Assembly (NCBI RefSeq): GCF_007923255.1
Contig: NZ_VOHJ01000031.1
Coordinates: 1-33,641, forward strand
Length of the DNA: 33,641 nucleotides
Source: Vulcaniibacterium thermophilum
GTDB taxonomy: Bacteria > Pseudomonadota > Gammaproteobacteria > Xanthomonadales > Xanthomonadaceae
Direction: 5' to 3'
Each line of letters begins with the position of its first letter. The first letter of the stretch is position 1. The position numbers were made by a program, and so were the translations under genes. The notes beneath the pieces are model-generated. The model saw nothing but the letters and a program-made list of their open reading frames with translations, had not been told where the DNA came from and ran no database searches. Shown one piece after another: positions 1 through 7,167 of the stretch.

Positions 1-1
1 C

Positions 2-865
2 GAAGGCCTCATCACCCGCATCGAATACGCCGACCGCCCGCCGCTGGTGCCGCCGGGGAAGACCCTGCAGGCCGCCCTGCTGTTCGATCCGGTCGCCACC
101 GGCGCCGAGGACCACGACCGCCGGTTGCCGGCTTCCGCCCTGAGCACGTTCCAGATCAGCGCGCAGGACGAGAAGCGCAACCTGTTTCCGGTCAGCGACC
201 ATGTCCCGCCCGGCTTCAGCGAGGACTGCCGCAACCTCAACGTCACCGTCGGCGGCGCCCACAGCGACATCGGCAACACCTATCAACGCAACGGCCTGGG
301 CGTGCTCAGCTTCAACCTCGGCGTCGCCTTCCTCAACCGCCTGAGCGACCGGCCGTTCCTGCGCGAGCAGCCGGTGCCCGACGATCCGTCGATGTACGTG
401 GTGCACCGCTCCGAGCTCGGCATGGCCGGGCTGTACCGGACCTCGTTCTTCGACCGCACCGGCGAGCGCAGGCGCGTGGTGGACCAGTCGCCGGCCACGG
501 GCATCCAGGGCAAGGACCCGATCGATGCCGGGCTGGACGCGCTGATCGAGCGGCGCCCTGCGCCCGGTGCGCCGCCCGGGTTCGGCTGCGAAGCCCCGCA
601 ACCGGCCGCGCCGCCGACCTCCGCCGCGCGCTCGCCCGCCGACGATCTGCTCGACCGCGCGCTGGCCGCCTACATGAGCGACGACGGCCGCGCGTTCTCG
701 CAGGTGATGGCCGAGTACCGGCGCACGCCGGACGGCCAGGCCTGGGAGCGGCAGCAGGCCGAATTCGTCCGGGTACTGCGCGAAGCGGCGGCGCCCGCGC
801 CGCAGCCGTCGATCGAACCACCCGCCGAGCCGCCGGCGATGCGCGCGCCGGCGATGCGGATGTAG
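2..865 (+). CDS. C-terminal part of a Tle1/DUF2235-type phospholipase-like protein (5' end outside window)
   Basis: The reading frame is open from base 2, so the gene starts left of the window; about 287 codons remain. The stretch LFDPVATG, the block DEKRNLFPV and the signature GGAHSDIGNTY resemble the second half of DUF2235 / type VI secretion Tle1-like alpha/beta hydrolases, where an HSD(I/V)G block carries part of the catalytic apparatus. The nucleophile (GxSxG) would lie upstream and cannot be seen. After about residue 185 the protein becomes Pro/Ala-rich with one short helical stretch (DDLLDRALAAYMSDDGRAFSQ), and it ends in a Pro-Ala-Met tail. Such proteins are often antibacterial type VI effectors that hydrolyse membrane lipids, but no secretion genes are visible here, so the effector role is inference. 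Confidence 0.6.
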   Translation, partial: EGLITRIEYADRPPLVPPGKTLQAALLFDPVATGAEDHDRRLPASALSTFQISAQDEKRNLFPVSDHVPPGFSEDCRNLNVTVGGAHSDIGNTYQRNGLGVLSFNLGVAFLNRLSDRPFLREQPVPDDPSMYVVHRSELGMAGLYRTSFFDRTGERRRVVDQSPATGIQGKDPIDAGLDALIERRPAPGAPPGFGCEAPQPAAPPTSAARSPADDLLDRALAAYMSDDGRAFSQVMAEYRRTPDGQAWERQQAEFVRVLREAAAPAPQPSIEPPAEPPAMRAPAMRM

Positions 866-867
866 CC

Positions 868-1005
868 ATGCAGCAGACAGGCGCACGAACGATGGATCGG
901 GACGAGGCACGCCGGTTGATGCTGAAGCTGCTGGCGCTGGCCGGGCGGATGGAGCAGCGCTGCCCAGGCGGCCCCTCGCCAATACTTCCCCATGCACCTG
1001 ACTGA
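868..1005 (+). CDS. Tiny ORF behind the phospholipase-like gene, hypothetical
   Basis: A 45-codon ORF starts with ATG two bases after the preceding stop, which suggests translational coupling. It has a charged amphipathic start (MDRDEARRLMLKLLALAGR) and an unrelated Pro-rich end. It is too short to be a typical lipoprotein immunity partner for a Tle1 effector and has no signal peptide. It may be the truncated head of a once longer gene, or chance. I do not recognise a family. Confidence 0.25.
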   Translation: MQQTGARTMDRDEARRLMLKLLALAGRMEQRCPGGPSPILPHAPD

Positions 1006-1136
1006 GGTTCGCTACCGGTTCACCACCAGGGGACCCTGACCCCCATTCTGCCGCTCACGCTCCCGAGGCAAACGTCCATCCAGGGACGCGCCCCGTTCGG
1101 GTCCGAAAGGTGGGCGATCGCGCTTCTGTTGCGCCC
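1006..1136. other. Short non-coding stretch, possible repeat/transposon scar
   Basis: No plausible gene. Around 1030-1056 the text CCCTGACCCCCATTCTG resembles the GGGGTCAG motif often found beside REP-associated tyrosine transposase remnants. The match is recalled, not searched, and is weak. Confidence 0.2.
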
Positions 1137-1637
1137 TCAGCGCACCGCGGCGGTGGTGGCGTCGTAAGGCAGCGGCTCGGCGCCCACCGCGCGCACCGCG
1201 CGGTCGGCGGCCGCCAGCGTCGCCTGATCGCCGTCGATCACCAGCAGGATGCGGCCGGCTTCGATCTCGGCGTGGAACTTCTGCCGCACCGGATCCGGCA
1301 GGGTGGAACCGGCCAGCGCGGAGGCCCAGGTGCCCACCAGCGCGCCCACCAGTCCGGTCACCGCCGCCCCGGCCAGCGTCAGGCCCAGCGGCGTGGCGAC
1401 CACCGCCACCAGCCCGGCCAGCAACCCCGCCGCGCCACCCCATCCGGCGCCGCGGATGGCGGCCGGAACGAAGTCGGTGTCGGCTTCGCGATGCTCGTCG
1501 GGAATCGAATCCAGCTCGATGTCCGAACGCGCCACCAGCGCGATGCAATCCTCGCCCACGCCCGCCGAGCGCGCGGCGCCGACCGCGCGCGCGGCGGTGG
1601 GCACGTCCGGCGTGCTGTACACGTGGCGATGCTTCAT
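1137..1637 (-). CDS. Glycine-zipper membrane protein (general stress protein 17M / DUF1269-like)
   Basis: 166 aa. The N-terminal part (residues 1-55) looks like the soluble alpha/beta domain of GSP17M/DUF1269 proteins, with DVPTAARAV and a later SDIELDSIPDE. A hydrophobic Gly/Ala-rich stretch follows at about residues 62-110 (GWGGAAGLLAGLVAVVATPLG and on), typical of a glycine-zipper hairpin that inserts in the membrane. A soluble tail carrying ILLVIDGD ends the protein. The start is supported by a strong ribosome binding site (AGGAGGAGCC on the minus strand, 1641-1650). The function is unknown; relatives are often stress-induced. The gene is transcribed away from its EF-hand neighbour. Confidence 0.65.
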   Translation of the reverse strand: MKHRHVYSTPDVPTAARAVGAARSAGVGEDCIALVARSDIELDSIPDEHREADTDFVPAAIRGAGWGGAAGLLAGLVAVVATPLGLTLAGAAVTGLVGALVGTWASALAGSTLPDPVRQKFHAEIEAGRILLVIDGDQATLAAADRAVRAVGAEPLPYDATTAAVR

Positions 1638-2063
1638 GGCGGCTCCTCCTGCGGTCCGGAGCGCACAAGCTTTGCGCCGTGCCGATCACCCATGCGTGAG
1701 GACGGCCGCGCCGCCGTCGTGCGTGCCCGCGCTTCTCGCGCTGCGACGGCGATCGCAGTCCGCCGCCTGCCTCGTGCGCGTCGGAGGACGCGTCCGCGCG
1801 CAGCCCGTCGCGCGCCCTCGTCAACGTTGTGTTGCGTTCAGTGAGAGCCGTGTGAGCGCGCCGGCGCAAATGCCTGTCCCGTCTGGGCCGCGCCGTCGCG
1901 CCTAGCGTGCGTCGCGGCGGCCGTGGTTAACCCCGCGTCGAGACGCGCGCACGCGCTCGTTTTCGATTCAGAGACGACTTCGCAAGGTGGTCGCCGTGCG
2001 GCAAACGCTGACGCTCCGTGTCAGCCCGCGCAGACACCGACGAACCGACGAGGAAATCCCCCG
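1638..2063. other. Divergent intergenic region, 426 bases
   Basis: This region separates the minus-strand membrane protein from the plus-strand EF-hand gene and must hold both promoters, but I see no convincing -35/-10 pair. It has a GTTCAG element near 1834, a small perfect dyad CGCGTC GA GACGCG near 1934-1947, and the ribosome binding site GAGGAAA just before the EF-hand start. No RNA gene is recognisable. Confidence 0.4.
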
Positions 2064-2456
2064 ATGAAGAAGCACCTCCTGCTCCTGGCCCTGTCCACCG
2101 CCCTGGCCGCGCCGCTGGCGTTCGCGCAGTCCACCACCGATGCCGGCGCCACCGACGCCGCCGCGCAGTCGCAGTCGACCGACGCCACCCAGGCCACCAC
2201 CGCGACCCAGGGCGCCGCCACCGCCACCACCGACACCGGCGCCCAGAAGAAGACCTGGGCCGACGTCGACACCGACAAGGACGGCAACCTGACGCAGACC
2301 GAGGCGGCCGCCATCCCGGCGCTGGCCCAGGTGTTCGCGCAGGCCGACGCCAACGCCGACGGCAAGCTGAGCGCGGACGAGTATCGCGGCTACGTCGAGA
2401 AGAACCAGTCCGGCGCGCAGTCCGAGGCCGGCAAGGACGGCAAGGACAAGAAGTAA
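2064..2456 (+). CDS. Secreted EF-hand protein
   Basis: 130 aa. The start ATG at 2064 follows GAGGAAA at 2050-2056. The Sec signal peptide (MKKHLLLLALSTALAAPLAFA, cut before QS) is followed by a long Ala/Thr/Gln/Ser-rich linker (about residues 22-68). Two EF-hand loops come next: DTDKDGNLTQTE and DANADGKLSADE, each with Asp at positions 1, 3 and 5, Gly at 6 and Glu at 12, so both should bind calcium. A Lys/Asp/Gly-rich tail ends the protein. A periplasmic or extracellular calcium-binding role is likely; the partner is unknown. A perfect terminator follows at once, so this is the last or only gene of its unit. Confidence 0.8.
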   Translation: MKKHLLLLALSTALAAPLAFAQSTTDAGATDAAAQSQSTDATQATTATQGAATATTDTGAQKKTWADVDTDKDGNLTQTEAAAIPALAQVFAQADANADGKLSADEYRGYVEKNQSGAQSEAGKDGKDKK

Positions 2457-2476
2457 GCGAGCGGTTCGCGAAGCAG

Positions 2477-2503
2477 GGGCGGCCTTCGGGCCGCCCTTTT
2501 TTT
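2477..2503 (+). terminator. Rho-independent terminator of the EF-hand gene
   Basis: Perfect 8-bp stem GGGCGGCC / GGCCGCCC (2477-2484, 2489-2496) closed by a TTCG tetraloop and followed by seven T (2497-2503). It lies 20 bases after the stop. Confidence 0.92.
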
Positions 2504-2535
2504 GCGCGCGCTGCGCGGCCCCGCATACTGTGGCG

Positions 2536-3294
2536 ATGAGCGACGGCGCACGCACCCTGCAGATGGTCGGCTTCGATGCCGACGACACCCTCTGGCGCAG
2601 CGAGGACTACTACCGCGAGGCGCAGGACGCGTTCGAACGCATCCTGTCGGCCTACGTCGACCTGCACGACGCGCGCGTGGCCGAGCGGCTGTACGAGGTC
2701 GAGAAGCGCAACCTCGCGCTGTTCGGCTACGGCGTGAAAGGCATGACGCTGTCGATGGTGGAGGCGGCGGTGACGATCACCGGCGAGCGCATCGGCGCAC
2801 GCGACCTGCACCGCATCGTCGAAATCGGCAAGGAACTGCTGCGGCATCCGGTCGAGCTGCTGCCCGGCATCCGCGAGGCGGTGGAGGCGATCGCGCGCGA
2901 GTACCGCGTCGTGCTGATCACCAAGGGCGACCTGTTCCACCAGGAAGCGAAGGTGCGCCAGTGCGGCCTCGCCGACGTGTTCGGCCGCATCGAGATCGTC
3001 AGCGAGAAGGACGCGGCCACCTACGCGCGCCTGCTGCGCGAGTTCGAGCTGCCCGCGCACCGTTTCCTGATGATCGGCAATTCGTTGCGCTCGGACATCG
3101 CGCCGGTGCTCGCGCTCGGCGGCTGGGGCGTGCACATGCCCTACCGGGTGACCTGGGCGCACGAGAACGAGGCCGAGGTGGACGCCGACTCGCCGCGGCT
3201 GCGCGTGGTCGACGCGCCCCAGGCGCTGCCCGCCGCGGTGGCCGAACTGGCCGCGCTGGCGGACCGCACGGCGGCGCTCGGCAACCGCGGCTGA
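2536..3294 (+). CDS. HAD-superfamily hydrolase (haloacid dehalogenase subclass IA-like)
   Basis: 252 aa. Motif I is FDADDTLW (nucleophile Asp14, acid/base Asp16). Motif II is the Thr of LITKGD, motif III the Lys of VSEKDAATY, and motif IV the acidic pair in the MIGNSLRSD block. A helical cap lies between motifs I and II (roughly residues 20-95). The fold is that of a small-molecule phosphatase (COG1011-like); the substrate cannot be read from sequence. I chose ATG 2536; a GTG lies two codons earlier. There is no ribosome binding site, and a -10-like CATACT (2524-2529) ends six bases before the ATG, which suggests a leaderless or nearly leaderless transcript. Confidence 0.82.
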   Translation: MSDGARTLQMVGFDADDTLWRSEDYYREAQDAFERILSAYVDLHDARVAERLYEVEKRNLALFGYGVKGMTLSMVEAAVTITGERIGARDLHRIVEIGKELLRHPVELLPGIREAVEAIAREYRVVLITKGDLFHQEAKVRQCGLADVFGRIEIVSEKDAATYARLLREFELPAHRFLMIGNSLRSDIAPVLALGGWGVHMPYRVTWAHENEAEVDADSPRLRVVDAPQALPAAVAELAALADRTAALGNRG

Positions 3295-3394
3295 GCGCCC
3301 GCGCAGTACCGCCGCCCGGTTCGACGGCGGTTCACCGCCGCGGCCGCATCGTCCGCACGCGCCCGCCGGTTGCGGGCCGCTCATGGAGACAGAC

Positions 3395-3862
3395 ATGGCA
3401 TCCCCGTTCCGCTGGTTCGCCCCCGCCGCACTCGCCGTCGGCCTCGGCATCGCCGCCTGCGCCGCGCCCGCACCGGCGCGCGCGGACGATGAACTCGTGC
3501 GCGTGCTGGTCGACGTCGCCGACGTGATCTTCCGCGGCGGCGTGCCCTATTACCGCTACGGCGACTACGGCCGCGACGACCGCCTGATCGTCGTGCACGA
3601 CCGCTACGGCCGGCCGCTGTACTACCGCTACGCCGACCGCTATCGCGACCGCGACTACCGCTACGACCGCTACGACCGCTACGACCGCTACCGCGACGAC
3701 CGCCGCTACGGCCCGCCGTACGGGCGCGCCTACGGCTACTACGGCCGCCATCCGGTGCGCCGCCAGCACTGCGACTCGCGCGGCCGCTGCCGGGTGGAGT
3801 ACTACGACCCCCGCCACGACCGCCGCTATCGCGACGACCACCGCCACTGGTACGCCCGCTGA
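3395..3862 (+). CDS. Exported Arg/Tyr/Asp-rich protein of unknown function
   Basis: 155 aa from ATG 3395, preferred over ATG 3383 because GGAG at 3385-3388 sits at the right distance for the second ATG. The N-terminus is a signal sequence with a possible lipobox IAAC (Cys near residue 22) or, alternatively, signal peptidase I cleavage at APARA-DD. The mature part is dominated by Tyr-Arg-Asp repeats (RYDRYDRYDRYRDD) and a short Cys-containing segment (HCDSRGRCRVEYYD). It is strongly basic and aromatic, which suggests it sits in the cell envelope or binds an acidic polymer; that is inference. Similar Arg/Tyr-rich small envelope proteins occur in Xanthomonas relatives, but I know no assigned function. 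Confidence 0.7.
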   Translation: MASPFRWFAPAALAVGLGIAACAAPAPARADDELVRVLVDVADVIFRGGVPYYRYGDYGRDDRLIVVHDRYGRPLYYRYADRYRDRDYRYDRYDRYDRYRDDRRYGPPYGRAYGYYGRHPVRRQHCDSRGRCRVEYYDPRHDRRYRDDHRHWYAR

Positions 3863-3963
3863 CGTCCGATCCGTGACCGCCGCCTGATTCCGCCGCGACC
3901 GCGCGTCGCGACGGGATCCGGCTCGGCCGTTACCATCTGCGCATCCCGACGGAGCATCCGACG

Positions 3964-4389
3964 ATGCCGGTCCTTCGCCTTCTCGCGATCGCCCTGCTGC
4001 TCGCATCCCCCGCCGCCGCGGCGCAAGGGCTCACCGATTGCACGTTGCGCTACGACCTGTCCGGCTGGTCGGTCTTCTACAAGACCGCCAGCGGCCACGG
4101 CACGGTCACCTGCAGCAACGGCCAGCGCATGAGCGTGCGCATCCGCACCAAGGGCGGCGGGCTGACCGTCGGCAAGGGCCGCATCGTCGGCGGCACCGGC
4201 GAGTTCTCCGGCGTGCGCTCGATCCAGGACGTGCTCGGCACCTACGTCAGCGCCGAAGCCCACGCCGGTGCCGTGCGCAGCGGGCGCGTGCACGTGATGG
4301 CCAAGGACGACGTCGCGCTGGCGCTGGCCGGCAAGGGGCGCGGCTGGGACCTCGGCGTCGCCTTCGGCACCTTCGTCATCGAACGCTGA
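3964..4389 (+). CDS. Small secreted protein of unknown function
   Basis: 141 aa. GGAG at 3951-3954 precedes ATG 3964. The signal peptide MPVLRLLAIALLLASPAAA is followed by a compact, beta-rich domain with one cysteine pair (DCTLRYD and VTCSNGQ) and many Gly residues (RTKGGGLTVGKGRIVGGTGEF). The fold looks like a small periplasmic beta-barrel or sandwich; I recognise no named family. It heads a run with the next two genes, 14 bases upstream of the second. A -10-like TACCAT near 3931 may be its promoter. Confidence 0.72.
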   Translation: MPVLRLLAIALLLASPAAAAQGLTDCTLRYDLSGWSVFYKTASGHGTVTCSNGQRMSVRIRTKGGGLTVGKGRIVGGTGEFSGVRSIQDVLGTYVSAEAHAGAVRSGRVHVMAKDDVALALAGKGRGWDLGVAFGTFVIER

Positions 4390-4403
4390 ACCAGGAGATC
4401 GTC

Positions 4404-5039
4404 ATGAAGCTTCGGGCCCTCGTGCTGGCCGCCATCACCGCGCTCGCCGCCAGCGGCGCGCACGCGCAGAGCATCAGCGCCGGTTTCAACCCGCGCACCG
4501 GGGACGTCTGGGTCGATGCCCGGCTGGCCGACATCAACCACTACGGCGCGCGCTACCGCGATCCGTTCGTCGACGAGCTGGTGCGCTATCACGGCGCTCC
4601 GCGCGAGCTGGTGATCGACCTGCTGGTGAATCGCCGCTGGTCGCCGGGCGATGTCTACTTCGCCTGTGCGCTCGCCCACATCGTCGGCCGTCCGTGCCGG
4701 TTCGTCGTGGAGCAGTACGAGCGCGACCGCGGTCTGGGCTGGGGCGAACTCGCCAAGCGGCTGGGCATCAAGCCGGGCTCGCCGGAGTTCCACCGCCTGA
4801 AGCGCGGCTTCGTGCCCACCTACGACCGCTGGGGGCGCGCGATCGAGCTCGACGCCGACCTCGAGCGCGACTTCCCCGGCCGCGGCAAGGGCAAACAGGC
4901 GCGCGGCGGCCACGGCGACGCCAAGGGGCCGTCGCACGCCGGCAAGGCGCACGGCAACGGTCACGGCCGCGGCAAGGGGCACGGCGGCGACAAAGGCCAG
5001 GGCGGCGACAGGGGCAAGGGCAAGGGCGGCGGCAAATGA
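4404..5039 (+). CDS. Secreted protein with Gly/Lys/His-rich C-terminal tail
   Basis: 211 aa. AGGAG at 4393-4397 precedes ATG 4404. The signal peptide is MKLRALVLAAITALAASGAHA, cut before QS. Residues about 22-155 form a folded domain (FNPRTGDVWVDARLADINHYG; LVIDLLVNRRWSPGDVYFACALA; LAKRLGIKPGSPEFHRLKRG). From about residue 158 the sequence is a low-complexity tail of Gly, Lys, His and Arg that could bind nucleic acid, metal or anionic polymer. No family is recognised. Its stop overlaps the next start as ATGA, so the two are translationally coupled. Confidence 0.72.
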   Translation: MKLRALVLAAITALAASGAHAQSISAGFNPRTGDVWVDARLADINHYGARYRDPFVDELVRYHGAPRELVIDLLVNRRWSPGDVYFACALAHIVGRPCRFVVEQYERDRGLGWGELAKRLGIKPGSPEFHRLKRGFVPTYDRWGRAIELDADLERDFPGRGKGKQARGGHGDAKGPSHAGKAHGNGHGRGKGHGGDKGQGGDRGKGKGGGK

Positions 5040-5446
5040 GCACCGAGGCCACGCCGTTGCACGTCACCCATCGCGGCGGCTGCCATTGCGGTCGCGTGCG
5101 CTTCGAGGTCGACGCGCCGGCGGTGATCGAGGCGCTGGAGTGCACCTGCTCGATCTGCCGCATGACCGGGTTTTTGCATCTGATCGTGCCGCACCGGCGC
5201 TTCCGTCTGCTGGAGGGCGAGGACGCGCTCGGCGAATACCGGTTCAACACCGGCGTGGCGCGCCACTACTTCTGTCGGCACTGCGGCATCAAATCCTTCT
5301 ACGTGCCGCGCAGCCATCCCGACGGCATCGACGTCAACGTGCGCTGCCTGGATGCCGCCACCGTCCAGCGCGTGGACGTCTCCCGCTTCGACGACGCCGA
5401 CCGCGACGCCGCCACCGCGGCGATCGCGCATCTCTCGCGCGAGTAG
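5036..5446 (+). CDS. GFA-family zinc protein (Gfa/CENP-V fold)
   Basis: 136 aa. It begins in the ATGA overlap with the upstream gene. The zinc-binding cysteines of the GFA/CENP-V fold are all present: GCHCG (Cys16, Cys18), ECTCSICR (Cys36, Cys38, Cys41) and YFCRHCG (Cys80, Cys83). The founding member was described as a glutathione-dependent formaldehyde-activating enzyme, but most relatives have no proven activity, so the reaction here is open. It has no signal peptide and is therefore cytoplasmic, unlike the two exported proteins encoded before it. Confidence 0.87.
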   Translation: MSTEATPLHVTHRGGCHCGRVRFEVDAPAVIEALECTCSICRMTGFLHLIVPHRRFRLLEGEDALGEYRFNTGVARHYFCRHCGIKSFYVPRSHPDGIDVNVRCLDAATVQRVDVSRFDDADRDAATAAIAHLSRE

Positions 5447-5455
5447 TCCCGCGCC

Positions 5456-5491
5456 GCGCGTCCGCCCGCCGCGGGGGCAGGGCGGACGCGC
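5456..5491. terminator. Hairpin between convergent genes, probable bidirectional terminator
   Basis: Perfect 12-bp inverted repeat GCGCGTCCGCCC (5456-5467) and GGGCGGACGCGC (5480-5491) with a 12-base loop. It fills the 48-base gap between two convergent stops. No U-run follows on either strand, so it may act as a Rho-assisted stop or as a transcript 3' end. Confidence 0.65.
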
Positions 5492-5494
5492 GCT

Positions 5495-7003
5495 TCACGC
5501 CTCCTGCAGCTCCGACTCGCCGCTCGCGCGGTCGCGCCCGGCGCGCTTGCTCCGGTACAGCGCGGCGTCGGCGCGTTCGAGCGTCTGCCGCCCGCTCTCG
5601 CCGGCGCGATGCACCGCCCAGCCGATGCTCATCGTCGTGCGCGGGTGGCGGTCGCGCCAGCCGGCCAGCAGGCGCGCGGCCACCAGATCGGCGGACGGTC
5701 CGCCGTCGCGCGCCACCACCACGAACTCCTCGCCGCCGTAGCGCGCCGCCGCGTCGCTGCCGCGCACCGCCTCGCGCAGGAAGTCGCCCAGCTCGCGCAG
5801 CAGGCGATCGCCGGCGGCATGGCCGTCGGTGTCGTTGACGCGCTTGAAGTGGTCGAGGTCGAGCATCAGCAGCGCGTCGCCCGCGCGCAGGCCGGCCAGC
5901 AGCGCCTCGACGTGGCGGCGGTTGCCGAGCCCGGTCAGATCGTCGCGCGACGCGCTCTCCTGCAACTGCCGCGAGCGCTCAGCCTCGGCCTCGAACTCCT
6001 GCGCGTTGTGCAGCGCCACGCCGGCGTGCGACGCGAGCAGCTCGAAGGCGTCGCGCATCTCCCCGTTCAACGGCTGAGGCTGCCGGCGCGCGCCGAACAG
6101 CACCGCGCGCACCTCGCCCTGCACGCGCACCGGCGTGGCCACCAGGTAGTCGAAGCCGCTCTCGCGCAGCGCCGGCACCGCCGCCGGATGGGCGCGGTAG
6201 TTCTCCACCACCGTGGTGCGCGCTTCGCGCCACACCAGGCCGGTGATGCCGCGGTCCAGCGGGTGCACGTCGTCGCGGTAGTCGGGCGGAAAGCCGCTGA
6301 CGTACGCCAGCCGGTAAAGGCCGCGCCGGGCGTCGATGATGCTCAGCGCCGCGGCGTCGAAGCCCAGGTCGCGCACGCACGAGACCACGTGCGCCATGAC
6401 TTCGTCCGAACGCAGCGTGTTGAAGCCCTGCGTGGCCAGCAGCACCGCGCGCAGGATGCGGGCGCGCTGCTCGGACTCGGCGCGCGCCTGCTCCAGCCGC
6501 ACCACGACGTGCGCGACCACCTCGCCCACCAGCGTCACCATCACCGTGACCGTCACCGCCGCGTTCGCGGCCTGCGCCCAGTCGCCGCGCGGCAGATGCG
6601 GGATCAGCTGGGCGAGCAGGAACAGCGGCGCGCACTTCAGCACCGTCCAGCGCGGCAGCGAGAGGCCGGCCCAGACCGCGATCACCAGATGGAAGGCGAA
6701 TACGACCTCCACGGGCAGGCCGCGGCCCACCAGCGCGAACAGCACCGCGACCGCCAGCGCGAGCGGCACCACCGCGACCAGCGCGCGCGCCGGCCAGCGG
6801 TGCCACGGCAGGCGCGCCAGCAGCAGGGCGATGGCCGCATCGAGCGCGCCCAGCGCCTGGTAGCGCAGCGCATCGGGTGCGGGCATCAGCGGCAGGCTCT
6901 GCACGATCGCCAGCGCGCCCGCCACCGCGAACAGCAGCGCCGCGCGCGTCGCCGCCTGGCGGCGCGGATCCGGCGCGGCGCCGGCGCGCAGGGCGGCGCT
7001 CAT
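5495..7003 (-). CDS. Membrane-bound diguanylate cyclase with GAF domain
   Basis: 502 aa. Residues about 20-170 hold several hydrophobic segments (a five- or six-span membrane domain), about 185-335 a GAF-type sensor domain, and about 350-500 a GGDEF domain. The active site is GGEEF (423-427). An I-site RGSD (414-417) sits exactly five residues before it, so product inhibition by c-di-GMP is expected. DLTGLGNRR and DLDHFKRVND are the usual GGDEF landmarks, so the domain should make c-di-GMP from two GTP. The start has GGGAG at a good distance upstream. It is transcribed divergently from dusA, and its signal is unknown. Confidence 0.92.
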   Translation of the reverse strand: MSAALRAGAAPDPRRQAATRAALLFAVAGALAIVQSLPLMPAPDALRYQALGALDAAIALLLARLPWHRWPARALVAVVPLALAVAVLFALVGRGLPVEVVFAFHLVIAVWAGLSLPRWTVLKCAPLFLLAQLIPHLPRGDWAQAANAAVTVTVMVTLVGEVVAHVVVRLEQARAESEQRARILRAVLLATQGFNTLRSDEVMAHVVSCVRDLGFDAAALSIIDARRGLYRLAYVSGFPPDYRDDVHPLDRGITGLVWREARTTVVENYRAHPAAVPALRESGFDYLVATPVRVQGEVRAVLFGARRQPQPLNGEMRDAFELLASHAGVALHNAQEFEAEAERSRQLQESASRDDLTGLGNRRHVEALLAGLRAGDALLMLDLDHFKRVNDTDGHAAGDRLLRELGDFLREAVRGSDAAARYGGEEFVVVARDGGPSADLVAARLLAGWRDRHPRTTMSIGWAVHRAGESGRQTLERADAALYRSKRAGRDRASGESELQEA

Positions 7004-7152
7004 CGCCGACTCCCGCGGGGGCGGTACTGCGGCACTGCAGATCGTCTCCGGTCCATCGGCATCGTGCGTGCGGTACGGGCCTTTGCGGCGACGATGCCGC
7101 GCCGCCGGTGACGCCCGGGTGACCCGCGCCGGGCGGGTTCAGCCGTCGCGCG

Positions 7153-7158
7153 TACAAT
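7153..7158 (+). promoter_or_regulatory. -10 element of dusA; near-leaderless transcript
   Basis: TACAAT ends nine bases before the dusA ATG, with no ribosome binding site between. Transcription would start within a few bases of the ATG. No good -35 is visible. Related TAnAATCG motifs precede other genes in the window. Confidence 0.55.
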
Positions 7159-7167
7159 CGGCGGCCC

